A stretch of DNA of 64,000 nt from JBJMLO01 sp045805265 (GTDB lineage Bacteria > Actinomycetota > UBA4738 > JACQTL01). The stretch is taken from the NCBI GenBank assembly GCA_045805265.1, contig JBJMLO010000013.1, positions 1 to 64,000 of the forward strand, in the 5' to 3' direction. This document shows, piece after piece, positions 36,442-46,616 of this stretch (the first letter of the stretch is position 1; each line of letters opens with the position of its first letter). Both the position numbers and the translations under genes were made by a program. Below the pieces are notes generated by a model. It was not told the DNA's origin. It made no database searches and saw nothing but the letters and a program-made list of their open reading frames with translations.

Positions 36442-36651
36442 CGTTCGTCAGGACGGGGGGTGGCTCCGGCGCGACTCGCCAGCTCATGTCCACCCTTACC
36501 ACTATCCGAAGTCAAATCCCCTGTCTTGTCGCAGATTCCCTTCTCATCCACTCTTCGGGCATGTAGGCTGCGCCCGTGCGGGGCCGCGTGGGGGGCGAGG
36601 GGCCCGGCATCCGGAGCTGAAATTCCGTTGCCGGCGGGGGAGAGGAACAAG

Positions 36652-38523
36652 TTGGGGAGGGTCGGGTCCGCGAGCAGGACCTGGGGGGTCGCGAATCGGT
36701 GCGTTCGCCAACGCCGCAGCCCGCGACCGAGAGCCGCAATCGTTGCCGTCCTCGTTGCCGCCGGGCTCAGCGTCGTTCTCCCGGGTCTCCCTGCGATGGC
36801 GGTCACACCCTCGGTCAACTGCAACGCCGGCGGCGACCTCCAGGCCAAGATCGACGCGGCCGGGTCGGGCGCCACGATCCTGGTCAAGGGAACCTGCTTC
36901 GGGAACTTCGGAATCCTCAACAAGTCCCTGACGCTCGAGGGAAACCCGACCGCCACCCTTGACGGCAACGACCTGGGCCAGACCCTGGAGATCACCGCCA
37001 CCGGGAAGGCCGTGCACCTGGTCGGCCTCACGATCACCGGGGGCACGGACGTCTCTGCAGGCGGCATCTTCAGCGCAGCCGCGGCCCTCACGCTGAACAA
37101 GGTCACCGTGACCGGCAACCTTGCCGCCTCGAGCACGACGAGCGCCATCGGCGGGGGCCTCTTCTCGAATACCGGCAATGTGACGCTGACCAACTCAGCA
37201 GTGAGCGCCAACCGGGCGCTGGCGACCGGCAGCTCGACCGTGGCCCTGGGCGGGGGGATCTACGTCCAGAACGGCAACCTGACCGTCCAGGGCTCGTCGA
37301 TCTCCGGGAACCGGGCCGCCGCCACGCCGTCCTCGGGCTCCGCAACCGCCCGCGGCGGAGGGATCTACGTGGTCGGCGGGGTTCTCAAGGTGGAGGCGAG
37401 CACGCTGTCAGGGAATCGGGTCTCGGTGACCGCTCCGGTGAGCGCCACGGCTCAGGCCGCCGCCCTGGAGCACACGGGCGGCTCGACCACCACGATCTCC
37501 GGCAGCACGTTCACGAGGAACCTCGCGACGGCGTCCGCGACTTCGGGCGACGGCATCGCCTCCAAGACGCTCATGCTGGACGCGACATCCGAATCCGTCA
37601 CCGGATCGCACGTAACCGCCAACTCGGTCGTCGCCCGTTCGGACGGAAACGCGGAAGCGAACGACGCCGGGATCTTCGGGACCACCCTCGAGGTCACGGC
37701 GTCGACCATCTCGGGGAACAGGGCCCGCGCCACCGGGGGCACCCAGGCCACTGCCTCCGGCGGCGGGCTGACGGGCCAGTTCCTCACGCTGACCCGCTCC
37801 ACCGTCGACGGCAACGCGGTCACGGCGGTGACGGACAGCGGAACGGCCGGCGCCTCGGCGGGCGGCGTGGACGGCGGCCAGCAGCTCACCATGGAAGCCT
37901 CGACGGTCTCGCGCAACTCGGTGACGGCGACGACGTCCGGGACCCTGGCAGAGGTGTCCGGCGGAGGCACCCAGGGCCCGATCCACGCCACCAACTCGAC
38001 GATCGCCCTGAACAGCATCGAGGCGACCTCGCCCGCTCAGGGTGGGGAGTCGCAGGCGCAGGGAGCCGGGATCTACGCTCCGTTCAATCTCAGCTCGCTG
38101 CTCGATTCCACCGTGGCCGGCAACACGACGTCGGCAGCAGGAGGCACGGTCGAGCGCGAGGGGGGTGGGATCGATGCCACGAGCGCGAACTTCACGCTCG
38201 AGGCCACGATCGTGGCGAACAACACGGCGATCGTGGGTCCGGACTGCGTCGGCGGTCCCCACTCCGACGGACACAACCTGGTCCGTCACGTCGCCGGGTG
38301 CTCGTTCACGAAGAAGCCCACCGACGTCGTTGGGAAGAACCCCCTGCTCGGGCCCCTTGCGAGCAACGGCGGTCCGACCCAGACCATGGCCATCGCCCTG
38401 ACCAGCCCCGCGTTGAACGCCATCCCGGCGGCCGCCTGTGCCGTGGCGACGGACCAGCGGGGGGTGCACCGGCCCCAAGGCCCCGAGTGCGACATCGGGG
38501 CCTACGAGCGGAAGCTCACGTGA
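36652..38523 (+). CDS. Secreted parallel beta-helix protein 1 of 5
   Basis: About 623 aa from a TTG (36652) with GAGAGG upstream; the open frame extends further but without a better start. A basic N-region and AAIVAVLVAAGLSVVLPGLPAMA form a signal peptide. The mature part starts SVNCNAGGDLQAKID and contains many short repeats of the type STISGNRA or STVDGNAV with G-rich turns, typical of right-handed beta-helices. The C-terminus reads DQRGVHRPQGPECDIGAYERK, a choice-of-anchor-type tail. First of five paralogues; it carries the operon promoter upstream (36442-36651). Ligand unknown; surface adhesin or matrix role inferred. Confidence 0.85.
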   Translation: MGRVGSASRTWGVANRCVRQRRSPRPRAAIVAVLVAAGLSVVLPGLPAMAVTPSVNCNAGGDLQAKIDAAGSGATILVKGTCFGNFGILNKSLTLEGNPTATLDGNDLGQTLEITATGKAVHLVGLTITGGTDVSAGGIFSAAAALTLNKVTVTGNLAASSTTSAIGGGLFSNTGNVTLTNSAVSANRALATGSSTVALGGGIYVQNGNLTVQGSSISGNRAAATPSSGSATARGGGIYVVGGVLKVEASTLSGNRVSVTAPVSATAQAAALEHTGGSTTTISGSTFTRNLATASATSGDGIASKTLMLDATSESVTGSHVTANSVVARSDGNAEANDAGIFGTTLEVTASTISGNRARATGGTQATASGGGLTGQFLTLTRSTVDGNAVTAVTDSGTAGASAGGVDGGQQLTMEASTVSRNSVTATTSGTLAEVSGGGTQGPIHATNSTIALNSIEATSPAQGGESQAQGAGIYAPFNLSSLLDSTVAGNTTSAAGGTVEREGGGIDATSANFTLEATIVANNTAIVGPDCVGGPHSDGHNLVRHVAGCSFTKKPTDVVGKNPLLGPLASNGGPTQTMAIALTSPALNAIPAAACAVATDQRGVHRPQGPECDIGAYERKLT

Positions 38524-38552
38524 TCTCGCGACGTCAAGGGGAGGGAACCGCC

Positions 38553-40283
38553 ATGGAACGCTCATCGACCACTCGATCTCGCCGCCGCCGCGGCCCGGTC
38601 TCTATCGGGGCGTTCGTCGCGTTCGCCTTGGCACTGGTCCTCCCGAGCCCCGCGGCCCAGGCAGCGAATTCGGTGAACTGCGACACCGCCGGGAACCTCC
38701 AGGCCAAGATTCAGACAGCCCCGGCAGGAGGAACGATCCTGGTGAAGGGGACGTGCGTCGGGAACTTCCTGATCGTCGGCAAGGGCCTCACGATCAAGGG
38801 GAACCCCACCGCCACCCTCGATGGAGGGGACCTGTTTCGCCCGCTGGGGATCAACTCGCCGGGGAAGGTGGTCCACCTGGTCGGGCTGACCGTCACGGGG
38901 GGGGTCGCCCAGTTCGGGGCCGGCATCCTCGACCAGGCCGGAGGCCTCACCCTCGACTGGGTCACGGTCAGGGACAACCTGGCGACGTCTTCGTCGGCCC
39001 CCGCCACCGGCGGCGGGATCCTCTCGGGCGGGAATCTAACGCTCACCGACTCCACCGTCAGCGGCAACCGAGCCAGGACCACTGACAGCGGCGGCGAGGC
39101 CGACGGTGGGGGGATCGCTGTTGTGAACGGGGACCTGACGGTCACGAACTCGACGATCGCGGGGAACCGGGCCACCGCCGCGTTGTCGACGGGAAGCGCC
39201 ATCGCCAGGGGTGGCGGCTTCTACGTGGAGTCCGGCCACTTCACGCTGCACGGGGCCAGGGTGTCGGGAAACCGGGTCACTGCCTCCCAGGGCGTGCACG
39301 CAGACGCACAAGGTGGTGGCGGCAGCAATGAGACCGCTGTGGTCGACTCCGTGGTGGGGAGCATCGTCACCGGGAACGCGGCCACCGCCGAATCGGGTGG
39401 GGGCTTTGCGGGGGCCGCCGGGTCCGGACTGAGCGGGTTCGACACGCTGCACGTGACCGGCTCGACCATCTCGGGGAATGTCGTCAGCGCCACGGGCTCG
39501 ACTGCCACGGCTGGTGGCGGAGGGTTGAGCCCTGGTGTGGTGAACCTCATGCGGTCAACCGTGAACGGCAACCGAGTGACGGCGAGGTCGACTGGAGGCG
39601 ACGCCATCGTCTCCGGGGGGGGCGTGAGCGTGGAGGGGATGGAGGCGACCGCATCGACCATCTCCCGCAACGTCGCGACTGCGGCGACGTCGGGGGCATT
39701 CTCTGCCTTGTCTGACGGCGGGGGGATCGACAGCGACTCACCGATCGGGGTGACCAATTCCACCATTGCCCTCAACAGACTCACGGCGACGTCCCCGGTG
39801 GGAGGCTCGTCGGTCGCGCAAGGTGGGGGAATCCGCGTCGGTTCCGGCCCGAGCACCCTGGTCGACTCGACGGTGGCCGGAAACATCGTGACGACGACTG
39901 GAGGGGGGAGCGCCTCCAAGCAGGGCGGGGGGTTGTACACGGGGTCTGGCCTGACGCTTGAGGCCACCATCGTGGCGACCAACGCCGCGACCCAGGGCCC
40001 TGACTGCTTCGGGGGCCCCACGTCGAACGGCCACAACCTGATCCGGAAGACCGTGGGGTGCACTTTCACCAAGACGCCCACCGACATCGTGGCGAAGGAC
40101 CCCAAGCTCGGGGCCCTCGCGAACAACGGCGGGCCCACCCAGACCATGGCCATCGGCCTGACCAGCCCGGCGCGCGATGCCATCCCGAATGCCGCCTGCG
40201 CGGTCGCCATCGACCAGCGGGGCGTGCACCGGCCCCAGGGTCCCAAGTGCGACATCGGGGCCTACGAGCGGAAGATCGCGTAG
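38553..40283 (+). CDS. Secreted parallel beta-helix protein 2 of 5
   Basis: 576 aa. Signal peptide ending PSPAAQAAN, then SVNCDTAGNLQAKIQ, GNPTATLDGGDL and about 15 beta-helix turns (SGNRARTTDSGG, STIAGNRATAA). It ends QGPKCDIGAYERKIA. The ATG at 38553 has AGGGGAGGG upstream. The gap to copy 1 is 29 bp. The loop with ISRNVATAATSG parallels similar loops in the other copies. Confidence 0.87.
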   Translation: MERSSTTRSRRRRGPVSIGAFVAFALALVLPSPAAQAANSVNCDTAGNLQAKIQTAPAGGTILVKGTCVGNFLIVGKGLTIKGNPTATLDGGDLFRPLGINSPGKVVHLVGLTVTGGVAQFGAGILDQAGGLTLDWVTVRDNLATSSSAPATGGGILSGGNLTLTDSTVSGNRARTTDSGGEADGGGIAVVNGDLTVTNSTIAGNRATAALSTGSAIARGGGFYVESGHFTLHGARVSGNRVTASQGVHADAQGGGGSNETAVVDSVVGSIVTGNAATAESGGGFAGAAGSGLSGFDTLHVTGSTISGNVVSATGSTATAGGGGLSPGVVNLMRSTVNGNRVTARSTGGDAIVSGGGVSVEGMEATASTISRNVATAATSGAFSALSDGGGIDSDSPIGVTNSTIALNRLTATSPVGGSSVAQGGGIRVGSGPSTLVDSTVAGNIVTTTGGGSASKQGGGLYTGSGLTLEATIVATNAATQGPDCFGGPTSNGHNLIRKTVGCTFTKTPTDIVAKDPKLGALANNGGPTQTMAIGLTSPARDAIPNAACAVAIDQRGVHRPQGPKCDIGAYERKIA

Positions 40284-40310
40284 TCGTCGCCGACCCAACG
40301 AAGGGACGTC

Positions 40311-42065
40311 ATGAAACGACTCACACGAATCCGCACCCGACGCCATAGCGCCGCCCTGGTCGCGGTCGTCGTGGTGGGCTTGATGCTGGCGGCCCCAGCC
40401 CCGGGCGCACGGGCCGCCACACCATCGGTGAACTGCGATGCCGGCGGCGACCTCCAGGCCAAGATCGACGCGGTGGCGTCGGGCGCCACGATCCTGGTGA
40501 AGGGCACCTGCTTGGGGAATTTCCAGATCGCCGCCAAGGGGCTCACGCTCAAGGGGAACCCCACCGCCACGCTCGACGGCAACGACCTGAACACGACGCT
40601 CAGCATCAACGCGTCCGGAAAGGCTGTGCACCTCGCCGGGATGACCATCACCGGTGGGGCGGCCGCGGTCGGTGCCGGGATCGACAAGAGCGCTGGGACG
40701 CTGACCCTCGACCATGTGATCGTGACCGACAACTTGGCCACGGGCGACACGGGAATCCCCCAGGGAGGGGGAATCTTCTCGGCGGCGGGCAGCGTCACCG
40801 TGACGAACTCCCTCGTGAGCGCCAACCGCGTGTTGGCCACAGGTGCGGCCACCTTCGGCATCGGGGGAGGGCTCGACGTCAACAACGGGAAACTGACGAT
40901 CACGAAGTCGGCGATCTCTGACAACCGGGTAACGGCGCATCCGACGGCAGCGCAGCTGAGCGCGCTTGCTGCCGGGTTCTACGTCGATGGCGGCAGTCTC
41001 GTCGTGCAGTGGAGCTCGATCTCCGGCAACAGGGTGACGGCGTCGGCCGCCGGCGACATGTCGGTGTATGCGGCGGCGGGGTACGAGGGCAGCGTCGGCT
41101 CGGCGTCCATCTCGGCCACGCTGATCCAGGGCAACGTCGCCACGGCGGCGTCGACCTCGGGCTCTGCCAGCTCCGGCGGGACCCTGTACATGTCGGGCTT
41201 CCCCGTCTCGATCAGCCGCTCGCGCATCGTCGGCAACTCGTCGAGCGCCACGTCACCCGGGCACGCCTTCGCCGACAGCGGAGGTGTGTGGAGCGCCGAG
41301 GGCTTGAAGCTCACCCGATCCACCGTGGACGGGAACAGCATCGCGGCCGTCTCGAGTGGCGGCGATGCCACCGCCTCGGGAGGCGGCCTCGAGACCTTCT
41401 CTATCCACACGACCAGGATCATCGGATCGACGCTCTCGCGCAATCGGGCATCTGCCACGACGTCCACGTCGGGGGCTCAAGCCACCGCCTATGGCGGCGG
41501 TGGCTACGTTTCCAACGTGGCTGCCACCAACTCCACCATCGCCCTGAACACGGTGACCGCGGCGTCAGCGGCAGGAGGGACCTCCTTCGTCGACGGTGGA
41601 GGCCTCGATGCGTATGGGTGTTGTTCGATCGTCGATTCGACGGTGGCGGGCAACAAGCTCTCGATCTCGGGGACCTCGGCCGGTGTGCGAGGTGGGGGCC
41701 TGTTCACGAATTCCGACCTGACGCTCGAGGGGACCATCCTGGCGAACAACACCGCCGCCACCGGGCCCGATTGCTACGGGGATCCGGGCACCGGAGGTCC
41801 TTCCTCGGCGGGTCACAACCTGCTCCGGAAGGTCACCGGATGCTTGTTCACCAAGAAGCCCACCGACATCGTGGGCGCGGACCCGAAGCTCGGGGCCCTG
41901 GCGAGCAACGGCGGGCCCACCCAGACGATGGCCATCGGCCTGACCAGCCCGGCTCGCGACGCCATCCCGAATGCCGACTGCGCGGTCGCCCTGGACCAGC
42001 GGGGCGTGCACCGGCCCCAGGGTCTCAAGTGCGACATCGGGGCCTACGAGCGGAAGCTCCCCTAG
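40311..42065 (+). CDS. Secreted parallel beta-helix protein 3 of 5
   Basis: 584 aa. MKRLTRIRTRRHSAALVAVVV begins a signal peptide cleaved near GARAATP. Mature start SVNCDAGGDLQAKIDAV; repeats such as STVDGNSIAAVSSGGDA; C-terminus QGLKCDIGAYERKLP. It sits 27 bp after copy 2. Its fold and tail match the family. It is distinguished by a cysteine pair, YGCCS, in one turn (about residue 440). Confidence 0.87.
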   Translation: MKRLTRIRTRRHSAALVAVVVVGLMLAAPAPGARAATPSVNCDAGGDLQAKIDAVASGATILVKGTCLGNFQIAAKGLTLKGNPTATLDGNDLNTTLSINASGKAVHLAGMTITGGAAAVGAGIDKSAGTLTLDHVIVTDNLATGDTGIPQGGGIFSAAGSVTVTNSLVSANRVLATGAATFGIGGGLDVNNGKLTITKSAISDNRVTAHPTAAQLSALAAGFYVDGGSLVVQWSSISGNRVTASAAGDMSVYAAAGYEGSVGSASISATLIQGNVATAASTSGSASSGGTLYMSGFPVSISRSRIVGNSSSATSPGHAFADSGGVWSAEGLKLTRSTVDGNSIAAVSSGGDATASGGGLETFSIHTTRIIGSTLSRNRASATTSTSGAQATAYGGGGYVSNVAATNSTIALNTVTAASAAGGTSFVDGGGLDAYGCCSIVDSTVAGNKLSISGTSAGVRGGGLFTNSDLTLEGTILANNTAATGPDCYGDPGTGGPSSAGHNLLRKVTGCLFTKKPTDIVGADPKLGALASNGGPTQTMAIGLTSPARDAIPNADCAVALDQRGVHRPQGLKCDIGAYERKLP

Positions 42066-42091
42066 CCTCGCTGACCCTACCGGAGGACACG

Positions 42092-43936
42092 ATGAAGCGA
42101 CGCACACGAATCCGCGGCTCCCGGAGGCCTCAGTGGAGGAGGACCTCGATGGTCGTAGTCATCGGGGCCGGCCTGATGCTCGTGGCCCCCGCTCCCGCCG
42201 CGATGGCCGCCCCCCTTTCGGTGAACTGCGGCACGGGCGGCGACCTCCAGGCCAAGATCGACGCAGCGGCGTCCGGAAGCACGATCCTGGTGAAGGGGAC
42301 GTGCTTCGGGAGCTTCCTGATCTTCGACAAGTCCCTCACCCTGAAGGGAGACCCCGCCGCCACGCTCGACGGCAACGACCTGTCCCGCACACTCGAGGTC
42401 AACGCCGCAGGGAAGCAAGTGCACCTCGTGGGCCTAACCATCACGGGTGGAGCGGCCCCCGGGGCCGGCATTGCCGTAGAGGGGGGAGGGGTGGCACTCC
42501 TCACCCTGAACGCGGTGAAGGTGACCGGCAACCTGACGACCGCGACGTCCGGCGCCGCTCAGGGAGCAGGCATCTACGTCACGAAGGGGAATCTGACGCT
42601 GACCAGTTCCACCGTGAGCGCCAACCGGGCGCTGGCCACCGACGGGGCCACCACCGCGGCCGGCGCGGGGATCTACGTCAACGACGGGAACCTGACCATC
42701 AAGAACTCCTCGATCTCGGGCAACCGGGCGACGGCCGTTCCGGTCTCGGGGACGGCGACCGCCGAGGGCGGCGGGTTCTATGTCAACGGCAACCTCACGG
42801 TGCAGGGAAGTACGATCACCGGAAACCGGGTCACCGCCGCGGGGGCGAGCGTCACGGAAGCGTTCGGAGCTGCCGGCTTCGAGACGTCGGGCTCGACGGC
42901 CACACTGAGCGGAGCGGTGGTCGGGTCGAATATCGGCACGGCGAGCTCGACCTCCGCAACGGTGGCCGCCGGACGGACCCTCGCGCTCTTCGCGACGAAG
43001 CAGTCCATCAGCGGCTCCAGCATCGAGGGCAACAGGGCCTCGGGTGACGCACCCGCCGGTTCCGCCGCGGTGGATGGGGCGGGCGTCTACGGCGAGAGCT
43101 TGCACGTCACCGGGTCCAGGGTCTCCGGGAACAGCGCAGTGGCCACTGCGTCGTCGTTCGCTGAGGCTGTAGCCGGCGGCATCCGCGCAACCCAGGTGAC
43201 GCTCGTCCGTTCGATCGTGGACAGCAACAGCCTGTCGGCGACATCGAGCGGCTTCCAAGCCTCGGCAGACGGGGGCGGCGTTCTCGCCTCGTCGCTGACT
43301 GCCACAGGGTCGACGATATCCCGGAACCGCGCTTTGGCGAAGACCTCTGCACCGCAGCTCGTTCGGGCATTCGGCGGAGGCGTCTTCGCCACCGTGACCG
43401 CCACGAACTCCACGTTCGCGCTGAACCACGTCTCCGCGACGTCTCCGACCATCGGGGGGAACTCGGGGGTCTTCGGCGGGGGGCTCGACAGCGCCGGCTC
43501 CCTCCTCGACTCGACAGTGGCCGGCAATACGGCAACGGCGAGCGGGGACACGACACAGCGCGAGGGCGGCGGTCTGTACGGTGGCAGCATGGCCATCACC
43601 AACACGATCATTGCGAACAACATTGCTGCGGATGGTCCCGACTGCTTCCACCTCCCCCAGGCGGGAAACTACACGTCGGGCGGGCACAACCTCATCCGGA
43701 AGACAGCCGGATGTTCTTTCCCAAAGAAGCCCACCGACATCGTTGGGAAGAACCCCCTGCTCGGGCCCCTTGCGAGCAACGGTGGTCCGACCCAGACCAT
43801 GGCCATCGCCCTGGCCAGCCCGGCCCGCGACGCCATCCTCAAGGCCGACTGCGCCGTGGCGAAGGATCAGCGCGGCGTGCCCCGGCCCCAGGGGCCTCGA
43901 TGCGACATCGGGGCCTATGAACGGAAGTTCACATAG
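42092..43936 (+). CDS. Secreted parallel beta-helix protein 4 of 5
   Basis: 614 aa from the ATG at 42092 (CGGAGGA upstream); a much longer open frame into copy 3 is a shadow. Signal peptide with MVVVIGAGLMLVAPAPAAMA; mature SVNCGTGGDLQAKID; repeats such as STVSANRALATDG; C-terminus QGPRCDIGAYERKFT. Its 3' end shares a nearly identical 90-nt block with copy 1, unlike the rest of the gene. Confidence 0.87.
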   Translation: MKRRTRIRGSRRPQWRRTSMVVVIGAGLMLVAPAPAAMAAPLSVNCGTGGDLQAKIDAAASGSTILVKGTCFGSFLIFDKSLTLKGDPAATLDGNDLSRTLEVNAAGKQVHLVGLTITGGAAPGAGIAVEGGGVALLTLNAVKVTGNLTTATSGAAQGAGIYVTKGNLTLTSSTVSANRALATDGATTAAGAGIYVNDGNLTIKNSSISGNRATAVPVSGTATAEGGGFYVNGNLTVQGSTITGNRVTAAGASVTEAFGAAGFETSGSTATLSGAVVGSNIGTASSTSATVAAGRTLALFATKQSISGSSIEGNRASGDAPAGSAAVDGAGVYGESLHVTGSRVSGNSAVATASSFAEAVAGGIRATQVTLVRSIVDSNSLSATSSGFQASADGGGVLASSLTATGSTISRNRALAKTSAPQLVRAFGGGVFATVTATNSTFALNHVSATSPTIGGNSGVFGGGLDSAGSLLDSTVAGNTATASGDTTQREGGGLYGGSMAITNTIIANNIAADGPDCFHLPQAGNYTSGGHNLIRKTAGCSFPKKPTDIVGKNPLLGPLASNGGPTQTMAIALASPARDAILKADCAVAKDQRGVPRPQGPRCDIGAYERKFT

Positions 43937-43961
43937 CCCTTTGAAGCAACCGGAGGACGTC

Positions 43962-45677
43962 ATGAAGCGACTCACACGGAACACGTTGAGCAGGGCCGTC
44001 GTTGCCGTCGTGGCGTCGCTGACGGTCGTGCTCCTGGCTCCCACGGCGCAGGCGGCGACGCCGTCGGTGAACTGCGACACGGGGGGGAACCTCCAGGCCA
44101 AGATCGACGCGGCGCCCGCCACCGCGAGCACGATCCTGGTCAAGGGCACGTGCGTCGGGACCTTCCACATCACGAACAAGGCCCTCACGTTGAAGGGGAA
44201 CCCCACCGCGACCCTCGACGGGAACGACGCCGGCAGCCCGTTGTTCAACAACTCCCTTGGCAAGACGGTGCACCTGATCGGCCTGACCGTCACCGGAGGC
44301 GTGGCCATCAACGGCGGCGGTATCTTCAACGCTTCGGGGAGCCTCACCCTGGACCGGGTCACGGTCACCGGCAACCTGGCCACGACCTCATCGGGAGACG
44401 CCGTCGGTGGGGGGATCCTCTCGGGGGGAAGCCTGACGCTGACCGATTCCACCGTGAGCAACAATCGGGCCCGGACGACCAGCAGCGGCGGCGAAGCCGA
44501 CGGCGGGGGGATCTACGTCGCGGGCGGCAACCTGACGGTCACGAACTCGAAGATCACTGGCAACCGGGCCACGTCCGATGTGTCGCTCAACGCGGTGGCC
44601 CGGGGCGGCGGGTTCTACCTGACGAACGGAACGCTGACCGTCTCGGGATCGACGATCTCCGGGAACCGGGCCACGGCATCCAGTTTCGGTGGCCCCACGG
44701 CCGAGGGCGGCGGAGGGTACCAGGACACGGATTCGACTGATTCCGTCGTCGGCAGCAGCATCACCGGGAATGCCGCGACGTCGAAGTCAACGGGATCGGG
44801 TGCATCTGCGGAGGGGGCCGGGCTCTCCTCCACTACCGGCGACCTGCACGTGACGGGCTCGACCATCTCGGGCAACGTCGCGGCGGCGTCCGGGGCGGCG
44901 GATTCGTCCCAAGCGGACGGCGGCGGGGTGATCTGGCCACACGTGACCCTCACGAGGAGCACTGTGAACGCCAACAGGCTGACCGCGACGTCGACCGGGC
45001 TCGCCTCGGTCCAGGGCGGGGGCGTGTATTCGGCGCAGGAGCTGAACGTGACCGCGTCCACGGTCTCCCGCAACGTCTCGTCGGCGTCGTCCTCCGCCGG
45101 GCACACCAACGCCGACGGCGGGGGGCTGAAGAGCTACGGCACGCTCATGGTCACCAATTCGACCGTATCGCTCAACAAGCTCACGGCGAGCGGCGACTCG
45201 GCGTCCGTGGACGGCGGGGGAATCGACTTCAACCCCACCACGGGCGGGTCGATCGTCGACTCAACCGTTGCCGGGAACAGCACGTCGGGGAGCGGCAGCC
45301 CCACGTCCACCCAGGGAGGCGGGGTGCGCACAACCACCCCGGACCTCAACCTCGAGGCCACGATCCTCGCGAACAACACGGCCGCCCAGGGGCCGGACTG
45401 CTTCGGGGGCCCGACATCCAGCGGTCACAACCTGATCAGGCATGCCGTCGGCTGCTCGTTCGTCAAGAAGAACGGCGACAAGGTGGCCGTCGACCCGAAA
45501 CTGGGACCGCTCGCGGGCAACGGCGGTCCCACCCAGACCATGGCCATCGCACTGACCAGCCCGGCCCGGGACGCCATCGCGAAGGCCGACTGCGCGGTTG
45601 CCAAGGACCAGCGTGGGGTCAGCCGTCCGCAGAACCTCAGGTGCGACATCGGGGCCTACGAGCGCAAGCTTCCCTGA
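43962..45677 (+). CDS. Secreted parallel beta-helix protein 5 of 5
   Basis: 571 aa. MKRLTRNTLSRAVVAVVASLT begins the signal peptide; mature SVNCDTGGNLQAKIDA; repeats such as STVSNNRARTTSSGGEADGG that closely match copy 2 in the same positions; C-terminus QNLRCDIGAYERKLP. It ends 30 bp before the convergent diguanylate cyclase gene. No clear terminator hairpin is seen between them. Confidence 0.87.
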   Translation: MKRLTRNTLSRAVVAVVASLTVVLLAPTAQAATPSVNCDTGGNLQAKIDAAPATASTILVKGTCVGTFHITNKALTLKGNPTATLDGNDAGSPLFNNSLGKTVHLIGLTVTGGVAINGGGIFNASGSLTLDRVTVTGNLATTSSGDAVGGGILSGGSLTLTDSTVSNNRARTTSSGGEADGGGIYVAGGNLTVTNSKITGNRATSDVSLNAVARGGGFYLTNGTLTVSGSTISGNRATASSFGGPTAEGGGGYQDTDSTDSVVGSSITGNAATSKSTGSGASAEGAGLSSTTGDLHVTGSTISGNVAAASGAADSSQADGGGVIWPHVTLTRSTVNANRLTATSTGLASVQGGGVYSAQELNVTASTVSRNVSSASSSAGHTNADGGGLKSYGTLMVTNSTVSLNKLTASGDSASVDGGGIDFNPTTGGSIVDSTVAGNSTSGSGSPTSTQGGGVRTTTPDLNLEATILANNTAAQGPDCFGGPTSSGHNLIRHAVGCSFVKKNGDKVAVDPKLGPLAGNGGPTQTMAIALTSPARDAIAKADCAVAKDQRGVSRPQNLRCDIGAYERKLP

Positions 45678-45707
45678 CCGCGACCGGGATCGGCGTCTCG
45701 CAGGGTG

Positions 45708-46616
45708 TCAGCCGGCCGCGACGACCCGGTTGCGGCCGGCGTCCTTGGCCTCGTACAGCGCTTCGTCCGCCCGGGTCACCATCGAGTCGATGGCCTCGTC
45801 GTCGCCACGGGTAGCGCACCCGACGCTGACCGTCACCTCGATCGCGCGGCCGGACGACGTGACGGGCGCCGCGGCCACGAGGGCCCGGACCCGCTCGCCG
45901 AGGGCGGCAGCCCCTGCGGCGTCCGCGAGCATCAAGACCAGGAACTCCTCGCCGCCCCACCTGGCCAGGACGTCCTCCGGCCGCGTGCCCTCCCGGAGGC
46001 GGTGCGCGATCTCGCGCAGCACCAGGTCGCCGGTGGCATGACCCTCGACGTCGTTGATCCGCTTGAAGTGGTCGATGTCGATCATCAGCGCCGACAGCGC
46101 GATCCCGTGCCGCCGGGCCAGGCTCTCCCGTTCCGGGATTTGCCCCTCCAGGTGGCGTCGGTTCCACAGCCCGGTGAGAGGGTCGGTCCGGCTGACGCGG
46201 TCGAGCTCGGCGTTGCGCAACCGGAGCTCGTCCTGGAGCGCCTTCACCCGGTAGGCCGCCCGAACCCGGGCCAGGAGCTCGTTCGCGTCGAAGGGCTTCC
46301 GCAGGTAGTCGTGCGCCCCCCGCTCCAGGGCGTCGACCAGGGCCTCTCCATCCTCCCGGGCCGTCAGGAAGACCACGGGCGTGTCTCCCTCGTCGGGGTC
46401 GTGCTTGATCGCCGCCAGTACCTCGAACCCGTCGCGGCCCGGCATCTCGACGTCGAGGAGCACGATGTCGGGCCGCTCGTCGGCGAAGGCCTTCAGCGCC
46501 GCGTCTCCGTCCTCCGCCTCCACGACGCGGAATCCCTGACCGGCGAGCTGGGAGGCCACGACTCGCCGCACCACGGCCGAGTCGTCGGCCACCAGCACGA
46601 CCGGCTGGTCGCTCAT
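45708..46616 (-). CDS. Response regulator with GGDEF diguanylate cyclase domain (WspR-like)
   Basis: 302 aa. Receiver domain 1-120 with phosphoacceptor Asp55 (IVLLDVEMPG) and acidic pair DD at 11-12; GGDEF domain about 160-300 with DPLTGLWNRR and the active-site RWGGEEFL. It makes cyclic di-GMP when phosphorylated. ATGA overlap with the CheR gene places it as the output of the chemosensory operon, the position and architecture of WspR. Confidence 0.94.
   Translation of the reverse strand: MSDQPVVLVADDSAVVRRVVASQLAGQGFRVVEAEDGDAALKAFADERPDIVLLDVEMPGRDGFEVLAAIKHDPDEGDTPVVFLTAREDGEALVDALERGAHDYLRKPFDANELLARVRAAYRVKALQDELRLRNAELDRVSRTDPLTGLWNRRHLEGQIPERESLARRHGIALSALMIDIDHFKRINDVEGHATGDLVLREIAHRLREGTRPEDVLARWGGEEFLVLMLADAAGAAALGERVRALVAAAPVTSSGRAIEVTVSVGCATRGDDEAIDSMVTRADEALYEAKDAGRNRVVAAG

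Noticed and set aside
36460..36651. N-terminal extension of the first beta-helix protein
   Set aside because: It places 64 residues before a normal signal peptide. The TTG at 36652 has a ribosome site and gives a length like the other copies.
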